Below, piece after piece: positions 20,101 through 31,850 of a stretch of DNA of 64,000 bases; within the stretch, counting starts at the first letter, position 1; each line of letters opens with the position of its first letter. The notes below the pieces were generated by a model that saw only the letters and a program-made list of their open reading frames with translations, was not told where the DNA came from and searched no databases. A program made the translations under genes and the position numbers. Origin of the DNA: Dichetophora obliterata (Eukaryota > Arthropoda > Insecta > Diptera > Sciomyzidae); contig OY986437.1 of assembly GCA_963920525.1 (NCBI GenBank), positions 197,317,511-197,381,510 of the forward strand, given 5' to 3'.

Positions 20101-21960
20101 CTGAATATAAAAAACTGTCGTGGGAAGTCCCGTTACTTGCCAAAGCATTTTACTTGAAGTTGGTTGCTGTTCTTCTGCAGGATTGCATTAATTGTAACAA
20201 CTGTCCGATATCAGCTTGCGCTACTATTTATTATAGCATAAATATTTTGTTATAATGAATTTTTATTAATATCTTATTTATTCTCTTAGACTTTTGGGTA
20301 TAATGTATCTATGTATTGAAAAACCACCTAGCAGTCTCGGGCATCATCGAAGAATTGATCTTTGGCGATTTCTTAAAGAAACTTGCTGCTTAAGTCAAAC
20401 TTGCAGAATATTCTTAAGCGTCTGTCTTGTATTCGTCAATAAAGCCCTTTTTTAGTATGATACTTCTTTGTTTTGTCCAATTTCAAAGTATGAAAACAAG
20501 TGGCGCGTGAGCTAGACAGATATGTATTGTTGGAATAGGATGAAAACATGCATCGTGCCACTTTTTTAGATCTCCGCAACGTGACTATTTTATCTCTCTG
20601 TTCTTCTTGGCTGCGGAAGAAAGAGCTCAAGCTTGTTTTTGACACTTAATATTTGATCGAAACTTAACGATTAACGAATTGAGAGAAACGTCAAAAACAA
20701 TGCTTTGAAAATGCTGTCCGTCGCACATTTTTTTGTTCAATTCGTACTATATGCGTATACACTCACACTTCTTGAATTTTAGCTTTAGCTCTATTTCAAC
20801 TGCTCTAGTTTCATTTTCAATGAATACAAATTGGACAACACAATGAAGTATCGTACGGGCTTAATTTACTTGAAGAATATTCTTTAACTCATCTGCATTG
20901 TGTTCGTCAACAATACAGAAACAAAAAGAACAAAGCAACATAGGAAACTGAGAGCATAGACAACTGAGAGAGCTATAGCTCTTCCCTACAAGAAATAGCT
21001 AACCAAAACTCTAACACAATCACATACATTTTTCTGTTTACAACCACATTCGCATACTCATTTCAGTGTCAAAAATTGTGAAACAGGGAAAAATATGAAC
21101 ATTTTAGCAAGTGCATGTGAAAGAAAGAGAAGGTATCATTATTAAAAATCATGTCCAATTTTTGCATATCCGCCATTGTAGTTTACCATTCCTGGTTTCG
21201 CTAACAAAAACCAAGTTCTGCAATAAAAAAATTAAATATCTTTAAATTGCTTACTGTTGGAACGCTGCTACCCATCAAAGAAGGATGAGCCAATAAGCAC
21301 GCTTGCCAATATCAAGAATGCAGTGAGCATTTCAACATTCGCCACATCTAATTCCACTCCCAAAGTCGTCGGCACAGAAGTGGCTCGCAGTAGCAGCAAC
21401 AACAGTAAGAACAACAACAACAACAATAAAAAATGTTATAATAAATTAAAACCATTTGTTTCAAGACACCAACGAATTGCATGCATTTTTATTTTTTAAG
21501 AGGTACGTTAGATAAAACTGATTTTTACGTTATATCTAACGGTTACATATAACTGAGTTTTCGGTTAGATTTATCTGGTGAGATTTGGTTACCTATAACC
21601 TGTATTTATGTTAACCCTAACTAGAGAGAGAGCGAGACGGCTATATTTCAATGGTATTGAAAATTGATACGTGTGAAAAAGGGATGCCAGATCACACGTA
21701 TAGACGAGTTTCGGTTAATTTCTTCCCGAGGCTCTTCCTAGCATAACTGAAACTTGGTATGAAGAGGTAACCGATATTTCAGTTTAGAAAAACCGTTTTT
21801 GCTTAGTTAAATAACCGATAGTCTTCTTGTAGGGTTCTCTCTTGTGTTTCTTGTCGAAAATTCCTTAACGCGTCTGTCTTGTGTTCGTCAACAAAAAAAA
21901 AAAACAAAGTAACAAATCGGAAGCACGTGTTCTTGTACGCGGGTGAACAAAACCAAAATG
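20101..21960. other. Low-repeat intergenic sequence, no gene confirmed
   Basis: The composition is more balanced than its surroundings. A motif CTTAACGCGTCTGTCTTGTG (21865) has relatives at about 20412 and 20880. An Asn-rich ORF at 21257-21499 (STPKVVGTEVARSSSNNS, then poly-N from CAA/AAC repeats) resembles coding sequence but lacks a clear splice context; I do not call it a gene. The other short ORFs have no support. Confidence 0.4.
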
Positions 21961-21974
21961 CAACAAAACTTTCT

Positions 21975-22055
21975 TGTCGGCCTTTGTGGTCTAGTGAAGA
22001 GTGCGCTAGACTATCAACTCAGGGGTCCCCGAATCGAGTCCGGCTTCGGACATGG
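21975..22055 (+). other. tRNA-like / SINE-like segment
   Basis: TGGTCTAGTGA matches an RNA polymerase III A box (9 of 11) and GAATCGAGTCC, about 45 bases downstream, matches a B box (9 of 11). The spacing is as in a tRNA. The anticodon and acceptor stems do not pair well, so it is a tRNA pseudogene or the head of a tRNA-derived SINE rather than a working tRNA. Confidence 0.45.
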
Positions 22056-22136
22056 TTTTTTACGCTTTCGTTACTACATTTAAGAATTATTGAAACAAAA
22101 AATTCACAGCCAAATTGTGGAGACTTGTCACGGTTA

Positions 22137-22662
22137 GGTTAGGTTAAACCGGATGCCTTCATGAAGGCTCACATAGACCAGTTCAGGTCCTTAGTGATAC
22201 CGGTAGCGAACAAAAGGAACCTTTGTGTTTGTTCAGAAGTCTTTAAAGATTTTCGTTGAGTTCGCAAACCTTAGGAGGGATTCTAGAGACACCCTGGCTA
22301 CATCTTTAAGCGACGGGAATGTCGATGAGCTTAGGTATTTTAGTCTCGATCTAAGTAGGGCGGGGCATGTGCATAGTAGGTGCCCCAGGGTCTCCACTGT
22401 GCCCGGTTCCTTGCACTTCCTGCAGATGTCATCCGTGGTGATGCCAAGCTTCCTCGCGTGGGCTGCCGTCATGCAATGACCAGTGAGCATGCCCACTAGT
22501 GTCCTGCAATCTTTGCGAGGGCGTGCCAAGATGAACAGAGTTCGTTTTTCGCATTGTGCATTGCACATGATTTTCGAGATTTTGCACGATGTCGTATCTA
22601 TCCATCTACGATTCACTGCTAGTGTGGCTCTTTTTTCGAGGTTCCTGTACAACTCTTGTAGC
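22137..22662 (-). mobile_element. 5'-truncated LINE with 14-bp target-site duplication
   Basis: Identical ACTTGTCACGGTTA at 22123-22136 and 22663-22676 brackets the insert. The 3' end (left) lacks poly-A and ends in a GGTTTAACCTAACC-type run, as in I/R1/LOA-group LINEs. A 3' UTR of about 95 bases follows the coding remnant. Confidence 0.88.
22233..22662 (-). pseudogene. LINE ORF2 C-terminus with CCHC zinc knuckle
   Basis: An open minus-strand frame of about 143 residues. LTGHCMTAAHARKLGITTDD leads to a CCHC motif (CRKC...HLLC in CRKCKEPGTVETLGHLLC) and an AL-like C-terminal stretch ending STKIFKDF. This CCHC region follows the RNase H domain in R1/I/LOA-type LINEs. The frame has no stop across the preserved part, and truncation is at the 5' end, as is usual for this mechanism. 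Reverse transcriptase and endonuclease are absent. Confidence 0.85.
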
Positions 22663-22676
22663 ACTTGTCACGGTTA

Positions 22677-24120
22677 TAAGCAATGTAATTTTTATTTTTT
22701 AAAAAACTTTCGGTTTTCAGTTCAAAAACGAAATTTCATCAACTTTCTCAACGTTTTCATGAACGAAGTTTCCTAAACATTTCGGTCTTCACTTCATTAA
22801 CAAAGTTTCATTTACTTTCTCTCTCTTTTCGTTTACGAAACTTATACAACGTTCTGCATTGCGTTCTTGCACAAATTTGGAACATTTATATGAGATTTTC
22901 GTCAATGAAATGTAAGGCTGGATCAGCACATTTCGTCAATGTATCGGAAAAATCACTCATGATTCTTTTACAGTTTCTTAAAGAACGGAACTACTGGGCA
23001 TTTGCATTTTTTTAAACTTTCTTTAGTTTGAGTATATTTTGTAAGGCAATTTTTTTGGCTTGGAGCTACTGTAGGTTGAACTTACATTTCTGTTGTAAAA
23101 TGTTTTTATGTTCTAAATCTTCGTCGATGCTTAATTAATCGGATGGCTCAACTGAGGACACACTAACATTTTAGTATTTTTCCCAAGTCTGACAACACTT
23201 TCGTGGCAATGCAGAACTTCGCGGTGGCATATTTAAGCACTGCCAACTTCTGATTTCCTGGTGCAACATAAATTTGCTGGACAACGATCATGATAACGAT
23301 AGAAGACTGACGCTGAAGTCGAATCAATATGCTTCAAAGGATAAATGTTTGCATTTTTATTTTTATCTCTCTGCAACCTCAGAGCGTTGCGAAAGCTATG
23401 GTGAGAAAAAAATGTGAGTGCTTCTGCGCAACCTGTTCTGCATATTAAATATTACAAAATTGTATGCCAACGGCCAGGAGTTAAGCCATTCTTGATGTGT
23501 CCATGGCAAGAAGAATGCTTTCTCGTTTGTATGCATAAGGTGTCGCACATGCGTCTCGCCTTTGCAGGAACAACTTGTTTTGGGACCGATATTTGGCAAC
23601 ATGGGCTTTTAAGAGTGGCACACAGAGTAAAACAGGACATCTAGCTGGCATAACTCAATAACAACAACACCAAGAACAACTACATAAATTAATTGCGCGC
23701 GCCTTGCTTGCAACAAACAACAACCACCAACAAACTTGTTGCATACAAAGCTGTTCTTACGATATTCAACTGATTTTTTTTTCTTGCTCTCTATGGTAAA
23801 AAAGCAACATTTATCTTGTTATTTCAGGACTTATGATACATTCACAACTTCATTTGTTTTTAATTATTAAATTATAATGAAATTAGTTATAATAAATTAT
23901 TTAGTTTATTATTAACTATGGTCAAAGAATTTAATTGAAATAATGCCAACAATCCAATAATAAAATTAGTACATCCCAATTTATTTATTTTAATTAATTT
24001 TGCTAATGAAAAACTCTTCGCAACATCTTCGCAACGAATATTTGTAAAGAATAAGAATTACATAACATGACTTTTATTATGAGCTATTTAGATCAAGGAA
24101 GTTTTGAAGAAGGAAGCATC
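22677..24120. other. Low-repeat intergenic sequence, no gene confirmed
   Basis: No repeat family was recognised apart from a GTTCTGCATTGCGTTCTTG motif near 22850 that resembles those at 20412-21865. Overlapping small ORFs at 23396-23644 lie on both strands and look like shadows of a GC-richer patch. Confidence 0.4.
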
Positions 24121-24126
24121 AACAAC

Positions 24127-24365
24127 ACTGAATAGAGTAAATCAGACAGCAGAGTAGACAGACAGTTTTGGAAGGAGCTACCCGTTTCATCTTTTGCAGT
24201 CTTGAGTGATTCAGTTTTGACCAATCCGTTGTTTAAGTTTTATATGATTTGACACTTGTTCGAATAAACTCGTCTGAAGCATATGACGTTAAAGCAAAGG
24301 AATTTTTATTTTTAGGTCAAGACTGAAACTCTACCAGGGATTCTGTTTGTTATAGTTGCCTCCGC
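24127..24365 (+). repeat. Dispersed repeat, second copy
   Basis: It resembles the copy split at 10097-11485: shared order of AGAGTAAATC, AGACAG, TTGAGTGATT, TATATGATTT, CATATGACGTT and CTCTACCA. It is uninterrupted here. The class is unknown. Confidence 0.5.
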
Positions 24366-24694
24366 CTATTCACTATTCTTCTTTGAAATTCAACGAACTT
24401 GCCGAAATGCAGCAATGAATTGTTAAAATTTTTTTTCTGCTCGAAAGCTAAAGTGTTAAACTGAAAACTGGAAATTTACACAACCAGATATATAAGTTTT
24501 AGGCAAATAATGTTAACTAGTTATTGTCCCCCGAATATCGGGTGGGCTGGATATAAGCTTTAGAGATCGTATTGTTAGTATTATGACTGGTTCGAATAAA
24601 AACCTTTCGATACACTCATTTTAAGAGTCTAGAGCGTGGTTTCTGTTCAACCATCTTATTTAAATAAGTTTTCATGAATTAATATAAAATTAAC
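24366..24694. other. Intergenic sequence, nothing recognised
   Basis: About 330 bases with no ORF above 60 codons and no repeat that I can place. Confidence 0.4.
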
Positions 24695-24702
24695 TTCATA
24701 TT

Positions 24703-26227
24703 CAGTAGCGTAACTTTATTTTGTGCAGGTTTCTAAAAGCGCCCTGCTTATTACTTTTAGATTAAAACTATGTTACTACTAGGTTACTAGAAGCGTAGAA
24801 GAAAAGAGAGACTTTTTAAATACAATTGTCATATGATGATCATAATTTACAACAACAGTTATATTTTAAAAGTTTCTTATTTTATATATTTTTCTTTAAT
24901 AGAATTTGTTAAAAAAAGGAATAACGTAAGAAATATTTTCTATAAAATTTATTTTTATTTATTTATATTTATAAGATTTTATTACAAAGCAGGTAAAAAA
25001 AGCATCACATATTAATTACTATATTTAAAAAAGTAAACAAACTTAATGTTTGAATAAATGGGATCAATAATTTTTTTATGGGTGAAATGATAAGTTTAAG
25101 ATGTTTAGTTTAAATGTTTTGTATTTGACGTTACCTGTTAACTAAAGAATTTGCTAACGTCACAAAATATGACCAACTGACTGATTAAAATAACATCAGT
25201 AGCTGACATGCTGAAAAAATGAAAGCAAACGGGTAAATCGGCTCCGATCATAATCGAATTTTGCCTAACAAAGACGACTTTTGCTCAAAATATTTGGCCA
25301 AAAAAAAAGAGTGATCGTAGAGCTATGAAAATTGGCACGAATATCTTTCATGACAAAATTAAGAAACCTTGAAAACGTTATACAAATCCGACCTCTGCCA
25401 CACCCACTTCCCATATAAACGAAACACATTTTTGCCTGAAACTTCATTAGGTCTTGTCTCCAAACAAAGAAATTTGCTCCATAAATTTCTTTTGTGATTA
25501 ATTATATTTTAGTAACACAGCCTTGGAAAATACTACCCACTCATATTAACTACGTTTTTGTTTATATTTGTAATTTAAAAAATTGAGTTATTTTGTGTTT
25601 TTAAATAAGTATAAGTAACATTTTAACTAAACAGGTCACCATAAAAAATGTATATCTTCCGTATTAGCAAGAATTTTTTTTTTTTGTTTTGGTGTAACGC
25701 CGGTAATGAAGTTTTTGTGAAAAACTTGTAGTCAATCTTTCTCAAAATTATTTTTTAAGCTTTTTAAAAATTGAATATTTAAAAATTTGTATCTCGCTTT
25801 TAGTGTTGTTAACTTTTATGATAAGCTTAAAACCATATTTTAAAAATGTTAACAAAAGCAGTAATGTTGCCAGACATAAGAAACTTTAAACTTTATTTTG
25901 ATATATAAAAAAAAAAATATAATTTGAATAACAAGAAAAATTTTATTTTTAAAAAATGCAACTTTGACGGCTTGTCATAACGAAACGGTTGCTACTATTA
26001 AAAAATTCTTTCTGATTGTTTCACCCAAGATATTTTCTATTGAAAGCTATAAAAATTTTGTAAAGTTTTTCACAGACGTCGTTATATTAGATTTTTGCCC
26101 GGTTACTTTATACTGTGCGTCGTTCTCCACTTTATTTATCATTTTCATCAAGGTACTTGAGGGCGCTCCTGGATTACTTGCGCCCGCCCACAACGCGGGC
26201 TCTGCGGGCCCGCTTTTTACGCCACTG
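24703..26227. mobile_element. hAT family 'CAGTRGCGTA', copy A (deletion derivative)
   Basis: It starts CAGTAGCGTAACT and ends, on the other strand, CAGTGGCGTAAAA. It is flanked by TTCATATT (24695-24702) and CTCATATT (26228-26235), an 8-bp duplication with one change. A GC-rich right end (GGGCGC, CGGGCTCTGCGGGCCCG) and much of the body match copy B at 33423-37796. It has no transposase. Internal ORFs such as 25265-25447 recur in copy B and are probably by-products. Confidence 0.87.
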
Positions 26228-26235
26228 CTCATATT

Positions 26236-26584
26236 GCAATTTGACAGAGATACCACTTTAACCCATTGTGATGCCGTAATAGAGAACTGTAACTGGCGGA
26301 ATAAGTTGTAAGCAACAATTACATGACTTAATGCAGGGTTTGCTAAAACTATTTCGGATTAATATTATTCATTTGACGTACGATTAACCTTAATTTCCCC
26401 ACTCGTGAATATAAAGAACATGAGCTCTCTCTTGTTAAATGTTCATAGCGATCAAATGTTTTTCATCCTCATGAATACTTTTCGCTTTAAGATTGAACTC
26501 CTCATATAAACCAAGTTGAACAATACTTTCTGTATTTCTGTTTTTCACTTAGATAGTTTTTCACTTTACGAAGTTTTTGCAATG
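26236..26584. other. Intergenic sequence, nothing recognised
   Basis: About 350 bases between two hAT-type insertions. There is no supported ORF. Confidence 0.4.
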
Positions 26585-26752
26585 GTATAAGTTAGGGATA
26601 TTCGATATACATCGATGCATCGGATTTACTCGATGTTTACAATTCGATACATCGACTTGATCAGATGTTTTGAAAAGCTTTTGATATACTCGATGGATCG
26701 ATATATTTTCATATAACATCGAATGAATTTTAACTACCTAATTAAATTATTA

Positions 26753-27172
26753 TCTATATAAATAAAAATCAAATGACGTTCGTTGGTAATTGCATCAGTT
26801 GAGAACGGCTGAACCGATTTGGATAATTTTTTTTTTAAAATGTTCGTAATAGTCCAACTTAGGTTTTTACGGAAAGAAAAATTGACCACGCCCACTTTGC
26901 GCCCACTTTTTTTTATTTATCTAAAATCGGAAAACGGCTGGACCGATTTGGATAATTTTTTTTTTAATGTTCATAGTAATCCAATTTAAGTTTTGTCGGA
27001 AAGAAAAATTGACCACGCCCACTTTTGCGCCCACTTTTTTCAATTTATCTAAAATCGGAAAACGGCTGGACCGATTTGGATAATTTTTTTTCAAATGTTC
27101 GTAGTAATCCAATTTAAGTGTTTACTGAAAGAAAAATTGACCACGCCCACTTTTGCGCCCACTGTTTTGATA
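26753..27172 (+). mobile_element. Helitron 5' end with about 120-bp tandem repeats, truncated
   Basis: It starts TCTATATAAATAAAAATCAA after an A, then carries three copies of a unit of about 120 bases containing ACGGCTGGACCGATTTGG and TTGACCACGCCCAC. It runs straight into the next Helitron start at 27173. Its own 3' end is not identified. Confidence 0.55.
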
Positions 27173-29017
27173 TCTATATATATAAAATTAAGTGGCAAAA
27201 CTTCCTGTTCGCATACTCCTCCTAGACGGCTTGCCCGATTTCAATTAAATTTTCAGGGGTGATTGGGGTCTGTGTGGAGGGTGCACATAAGAAATTGCAT
27301 GTGTGTATCTTTGCAGGTTTTGTACCACACCCCTTTTTGTCGCCCACAAATCAATAAAAATGCTGTATTTAAGACGGTTTTGGTCGTATGAAATTAAAAT
27401 TTGGTAAATAAGTTCGTATGATAACTATAATTAACTTTGAAAAAATGGGCGTGGTCACAATTCATCTACGCCTACTTTAAAGAAAATATCAAAATACTTC
27501 GAAACCATTGGTCCGATTGAGCTCAAATTTTGTAAGTACGCTTTGCTTTGAGTACGAGATGGTTTCAGGGGCAATGCCACACCCCCTTTTACCTCCCACA
27601 TATAAATAAAAAATTGTTGTTATCGAATAGCTTTAGTTAGAGTTATGGGTCACACAGCTTAGAAATTCGGTATTCGACCACAATTTAGACGTACCGTTTC
27701 TGTGATGAAATTTTATGGGAGTGGACAAGGGGGAGGGGCACCTCCGATACAACCCAAATGTGTGATATCGAATAGCTTTGAAGTTATAGGAATTCATCTT
27801 TGGAATTCAGTTTTTGACCTCAATTTACACATGCTTCTTCAATGGTTTTATTTTATGTGCGTTGGACAGGGAGGCGTGACATCTCCCTTACAACCCAAAT
27901 TTGCGATATCGTGTTGCTTTAAAGTTATAGGTTGACAGCGTAAGAATTCGGTATTCGACCTAAATTTATACATGCATTTTCAATACTTACATTTTGTCGT
28001 CGTAGGGCAAAGGGGAGTGGCACTTCCCATACAACCCAACTTTGAGCTATCAAATAGTTTTAGAGTTATAAGTCGTACAACGCCGAAATTCAGTATTCGA
28101 TTTCAATATACACATGCAGTTTCATTGATTCAATCTATGTTCATTGGTAAGAGGGGCGTAGCACCTCCCATTTAACGTAAATTTGCGATATTGAATATCA
28201 GCGTCAGAATTCAGTATTCGGCCCCAATTTATACATGCAGTTTCATTAATTACATTTTATGGGCGTACGACAAGGGGGCGTGAAACCTCCTATTTAACCC
28301 AAATTAGAGATATCAAATAGCATTGGGGTTATAGGTCTCACAGCTTTGGAATTCAGTATTGGACCTCAATGTACACATGCAGTTTCATTGATTACATTTT
28401 ATGAACGTTGATCAAGGGGGAGTGGCACCTCCCATACAACGAAAATTTGTGATATCGAATAGCTTTGTAGTTCAAGGTCGCACAGCGTCGGAACTCAGTA
28501 TTCGACCAAAATTTACGCTTGCAGATTTACTGATAAAATTTTTTAGAGTTTGTCGGGGGGGCGTGACACCTCCAATTTAACCCAAATTTGCGATATCGAA
28601 TAGATTTGGAGTTATAGGTAACTCAGCCTCAAAATTCAGTATTCGACCTCAATGTACTCATGCAGTTTCATTGCTAATATTTTATGGGCGTAGGGAAAAG
28701 GAGAGTGGCACCTCCCATACAATCAAAATTTGTGCTATCGAATAGTTTTGGAGTTATATGTCGCACAGTTTTGGAATTCGGTATTCGACCTCCATGTAGA
28801 CATCCAGTTTAATTGATTACATTCTATTAGCGGTGATGAAGAGAGAGTGGCACTTCCTATACAACCCAAATTTGTTATATCGAATAGCTTTGTGGATATA
28901 GGTCGCACAGTCTCAGAATTCAGTATTTGACCTCAATTTAGACATGCTGTTAAACTGATAACATTTTATGGGCGTTTGAATAGGGAGAGTGGCAGCAACG
29001 CGCCGGGTTTCAGCTTG
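27173..29017 (+). mobile_element. Non-autonomous Helitron with minisatellite (copy 1)
   Basis: It starts A|TCTATATATATAAAATT and ends CGCCGGGTTTCAGCTTG|T, with CTTG in place of the usual CTAG. The same 3' end appears at 53051. There is no flanking duplication. The body is largely a tandem array (27650-29000). Confidence 0.7.
27650..29000 (+). repeat. Helitron-internal minisatellite, about 10 units of roughly 140 bp
   Basis: Each unit carries GATATCGAATAGCTTTG, a GAATTCAGTATTCGACC block, ACACATGCAGTTTC and GGGGGAGTGGCACCTCC. The anchor block recurs near 27665, 27800, 27942, 28085, 28206, 28350, 28492, 28631, 28776 and 28917. Chance ORFs at 27702-28175 come from the repeat. Confidence 0.85.
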
Positions 29018-29270
29018 TATAAAAATATAAATAAAGAATAATAGTTAAAAAGGAAAACACTGAAAATAAGACATTAATACTGGAATTTCTATGATTGTGG
29101 AAGCTTTTTTCGTTTTTAATTTTTTTAGTAAGCATGACCAACATTCTTACATATTGATTTTTTTTAGAATAACCAATATTCTTATGTTTATTGCGTTTAT
29201 TTTTTTTTAATAAACAACAACTGAATCAGAGAATGATTGTAAAGAATTTTGTTTTTCTTTTCCTTAGTTA

Positions 29271-29726
29271 AGGTGCCCCCAGACTATATGTTTCATACAG
29301 ATGACATGTCAAAAAAATTGCATACCGAATTTCATCTGTGTGTCAAAATTTATTTTTTGTCATTCAGTTTTTTCTTTTATCTCCACACTATCTTTTGAAA
29401 ATAAAATACAGCTTTTGAAATTTTTGTAAGCCCTAAAGCTCTAAAGTGTCCACCTTCGGTAATTCATTCAAAAATCAATTTATTGAATAAATATCTTACA
29501 ATTTGCCTTTTCTTCTATTTTCACATAAAAAGTTAATCAAACCGATATTTTGTACAGATGGAAAAACATACGAAATTAGAGACTGTTCTAATTCAGAAAT
29601 TTACAGACGCAAATACAAACGACATTTCAAAACGACATTTTCATATGTTCCACACTATCTGTAGCTAAAAACTATTTGTAATTTTTGACGTGTCATATGT
29701 ATGAAACATATAGTGCAGAGGTACTT
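29271..29726. mobile_element. Foldback MITE, AGGTGCC ends
   Basis: The left arm AGGTGCCCCCAGACTATATG pairs with the right strand AAGTACCTCTGCACTATATG, and both continue TTTCATAC. The flanking TTA on each side is compatible with a TWA duplication. It lies inside the hAT-like shell. No coding content. Confidence 0.65.
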
Positions 29727-29985
29727 TTACTAATAAAAGGCGTGCGAACAGGGACATTGGTTTTGTAAGAGCTTTTAATAAATTAAAATAGTCATAGTTA
29801 AATTAAAAATAGTAAAGGAAGGGGCTGAATTTAGTATTGTGATGCAATGCTAGAAAAAGTACTCAATTTTTAGAAAACATCGATGTTTCTCAACGATATA
29901 TCGGAAAGTATTGATGCACTGTCTCGATGCATTACATCAAAAAAAACATCGATGTATTTTCTAACTGGACACCCCTAGTATAAAC

Positions 29986-30895
29986 TCATTCCCTCATTTC
30001 AATACTCAAATGCTCTAATTTCACAAAAATTTCACATGGCACGCCGGTGTGACCTCTAGAGGTGCCAAATATAAAACCAAGTTCTATTAATTTTGTATCC
30101 CTTACAATTCTTTTAAAAATACCCGTTCATATTTGCCACCCTTCCAATTGTCCCCCAACAAAAAAAAATGATGTGTTCTCGTTCTGGGAGTCCCAATGAA
30201 AAGAACTAAAAACTTAACTAAAAGCAATAGTTCATCTTTTTCAAACAACTCCTCGATAGATCAAATGTAAGCACTGATCCTATTATTTTCCTGTATATGT
30301 CACCAAAAAAAACAAATTTTTATCTTATTCACAAAATATTTTCCATCTGTCTTCAAATAAAACCTGAATACTTTGTACGAACATTTGACAAAATGTAATA
30401 TCATTTTCAATTGAACTATACTAATTTGCACTGTTAAAAAAAACTGTTATCGAAAAATAACTTGTTGCTGTATAAAGGACAAAAAAGATGTAAATGTAAA
30501 GTAAATTTAAAGTCATTCTGTACTTTTCAGTTAAGACAACAAGAAAAAAATAATTTTCGTTTTGAAAGAATCGAAACATAGCTGCGTTTTTTCGTAAATG
30601 TTCAACATATTCGAAATATTTTTTCACAAGTTTGGTCACTTTTAAGATTTTGCTTTATGTCACACGTTGTCCCAAAATCTTGACCCCTCTCCACGAGGTC
30701 ACTCAGCATTCCTATTTTATAAAATTTATGCGTATTGTTCAAATGATGCTTATTAGGTGTCGTCCCTTTATATGTCACACATTTTGGCACCCTCCTGTCA
30801 CACAATGCCAAAGAGTTTTAATTCCCTCCTGGCAATGATATTTTAACACCACTGGCCACGGAGTGGTTTGAAATATTTAAATTTTGTTTTACATA
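29986..30895. other. Intergenic sequence, no gene seen
   Basis: Overlapping ORFs on both strands at 30421-30838 show no motif. Repeated TGTCACAC motifs at about 30658, 30774 and 30797 are noted but not explained. Confidence 0.4.
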
Positions 30896-30898
30896 AAT

Positions 30899-31330
30899 TA
30901 TTATTTAAGCTGAAGGACTTTGTAAAAAATATAAAAACAACATTTTGAAAAAATTATTTTTCATCAAAAAACTCATAGGGGTAGCTCATGATTTTCTATG
31001 ATAGAAACTGTTTATTGATTTATGTGTCAAAATCAAGCAATTTTTGCAAATAAATGATATATCATAAGAGTGTGGAAAAAGAAAATTTAAACAAAAAAAA
31101 AATTTACAACAAAACATATTTTGGCCTATTTTTGAGCAAATATTTGATATTTTAAAAGTTTTTTGAAAACAATATCAAATTGGTGAGGTAGCGGTAAATA
31201 TTTTCTTGTTTTTCCAAAATTATTTAATTAAACTTTGAGACAAAAAAATTTGATGGAAATCGATTGAACTGAAAAATTTGATGGAAATCGATGACTGAGA
31301 TATTTGCTTGCAAAATAAAAACTTCAAATT
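30899..31330 (-). repeat. Helitron-related body fragment
   Basis: It is shared in the opposite orientation with 46075-46530 and shows short-range similarity to the Helitron body at 6050-6200 (AAATATAAAAACAACATTTT). No ends are found. Confidence 0.5.
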
Positions 31331-31583
31331 TCTATCTTTTTTTTCTCATTACATTGGAAGAGCTTTTTTCCGGGCTGTAATTTTTGACAATTTATTTTTT
31401 GCAACTATTACACAAGCCAATATGAATACAAAAAACTTCGTTTTTTTGAGGTTATTTCAAACAATTCCAGCTCACGAATGGATATCGCTAAACTCAAAAT
31501 ATTTGGAGAATCGTTATGATGATAAACCAAGGATTATATTAACTCGAAACACCCTGTCGTTGCCATATGGCAACAAACACTTA

Positions 31584-31847
31584 CAGCCCTATTCTGGCAA
31601 ATTAACAAATTGTTAACCAGTATTTTGAATATTTCTATGTGTTTGTTGTAATTTTTTTATTTGAAAACAAAATTTGAAGCTCAAAAATAAAAAATGTTGA
31701 TAAAAATTGTCAACTGCTTTTCAGTTATTAACAATTTCATTAACAAATTTTGATTTTTGAGCTTAAAATTTTGTATTGAAAACAACAAACACATAGAAAT
31801 ATTCAAAATATTGGTTAACAATTTGTTAATTTGCCAGAATAGGGCTG
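31584..31847. mobile_element. CAGCCC foldback MITE, copy 2 (264 bp, TTA duplication)
   Basis: Starts CAGCCCTATTCTGGCAAATT and ends with the complement. TTA flanks at 31581-31583 and 31848-31850. Same length as copy 1 and nearly identical arms. Confidence 0.85.
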
Positions 31848-31850
31848 TTA

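Larger units (their letters stand above)
26593..29977. mobile_element. hAT-like shell holding two Helitrons and a MITE
   Basis: The left end starts TAGGGATATTCGATATAC and the right strand starts TAGGGGTGTCCAG. Both lead into ATCGATG-rich sequence (CATCGATG repeated at both ends), fit YARNG, and are flanked by GTATAAGT (26585-26592) and GTATAAAC (29978-29985), an 8-bp duplication with two changes. The shell itself is only about 0.7 kb once the nested elements are removed, so it is non-autonomous. Confidence 0.7.

Noticed and set aside
21257..21499. Asn-rich ORF that could be a host exon
   Set aside because: The Asn run comes from a simple AAC/CAA repeat, and no convincing splice sites frame it. 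Left as undetermined rather than called a gene.
23180..23300. TATTTAAG followed about 30 bases later by sequence resembling a start site
   Set aside because: TATA-like words are frequent in this AT-rich sequence and no ORF or initiator supports a promoter.
25265..25447. ORF with FQAKM.FVYMG.GCGRGRICITFS recurring at 36835-37152
   Set aside because: It recurs only because both lie in copies of the same hAT element; no family motif and it is in the non-coding part of the element.
27650..29000. Regularly spaced repeats that might suggest a CRISPR-like array
   Set aside because: The repeats are about 140 bp, contiguous and without unique spacers, lie inside a Helitron, and the genome is eukaryotic. 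This is a minisatellite.
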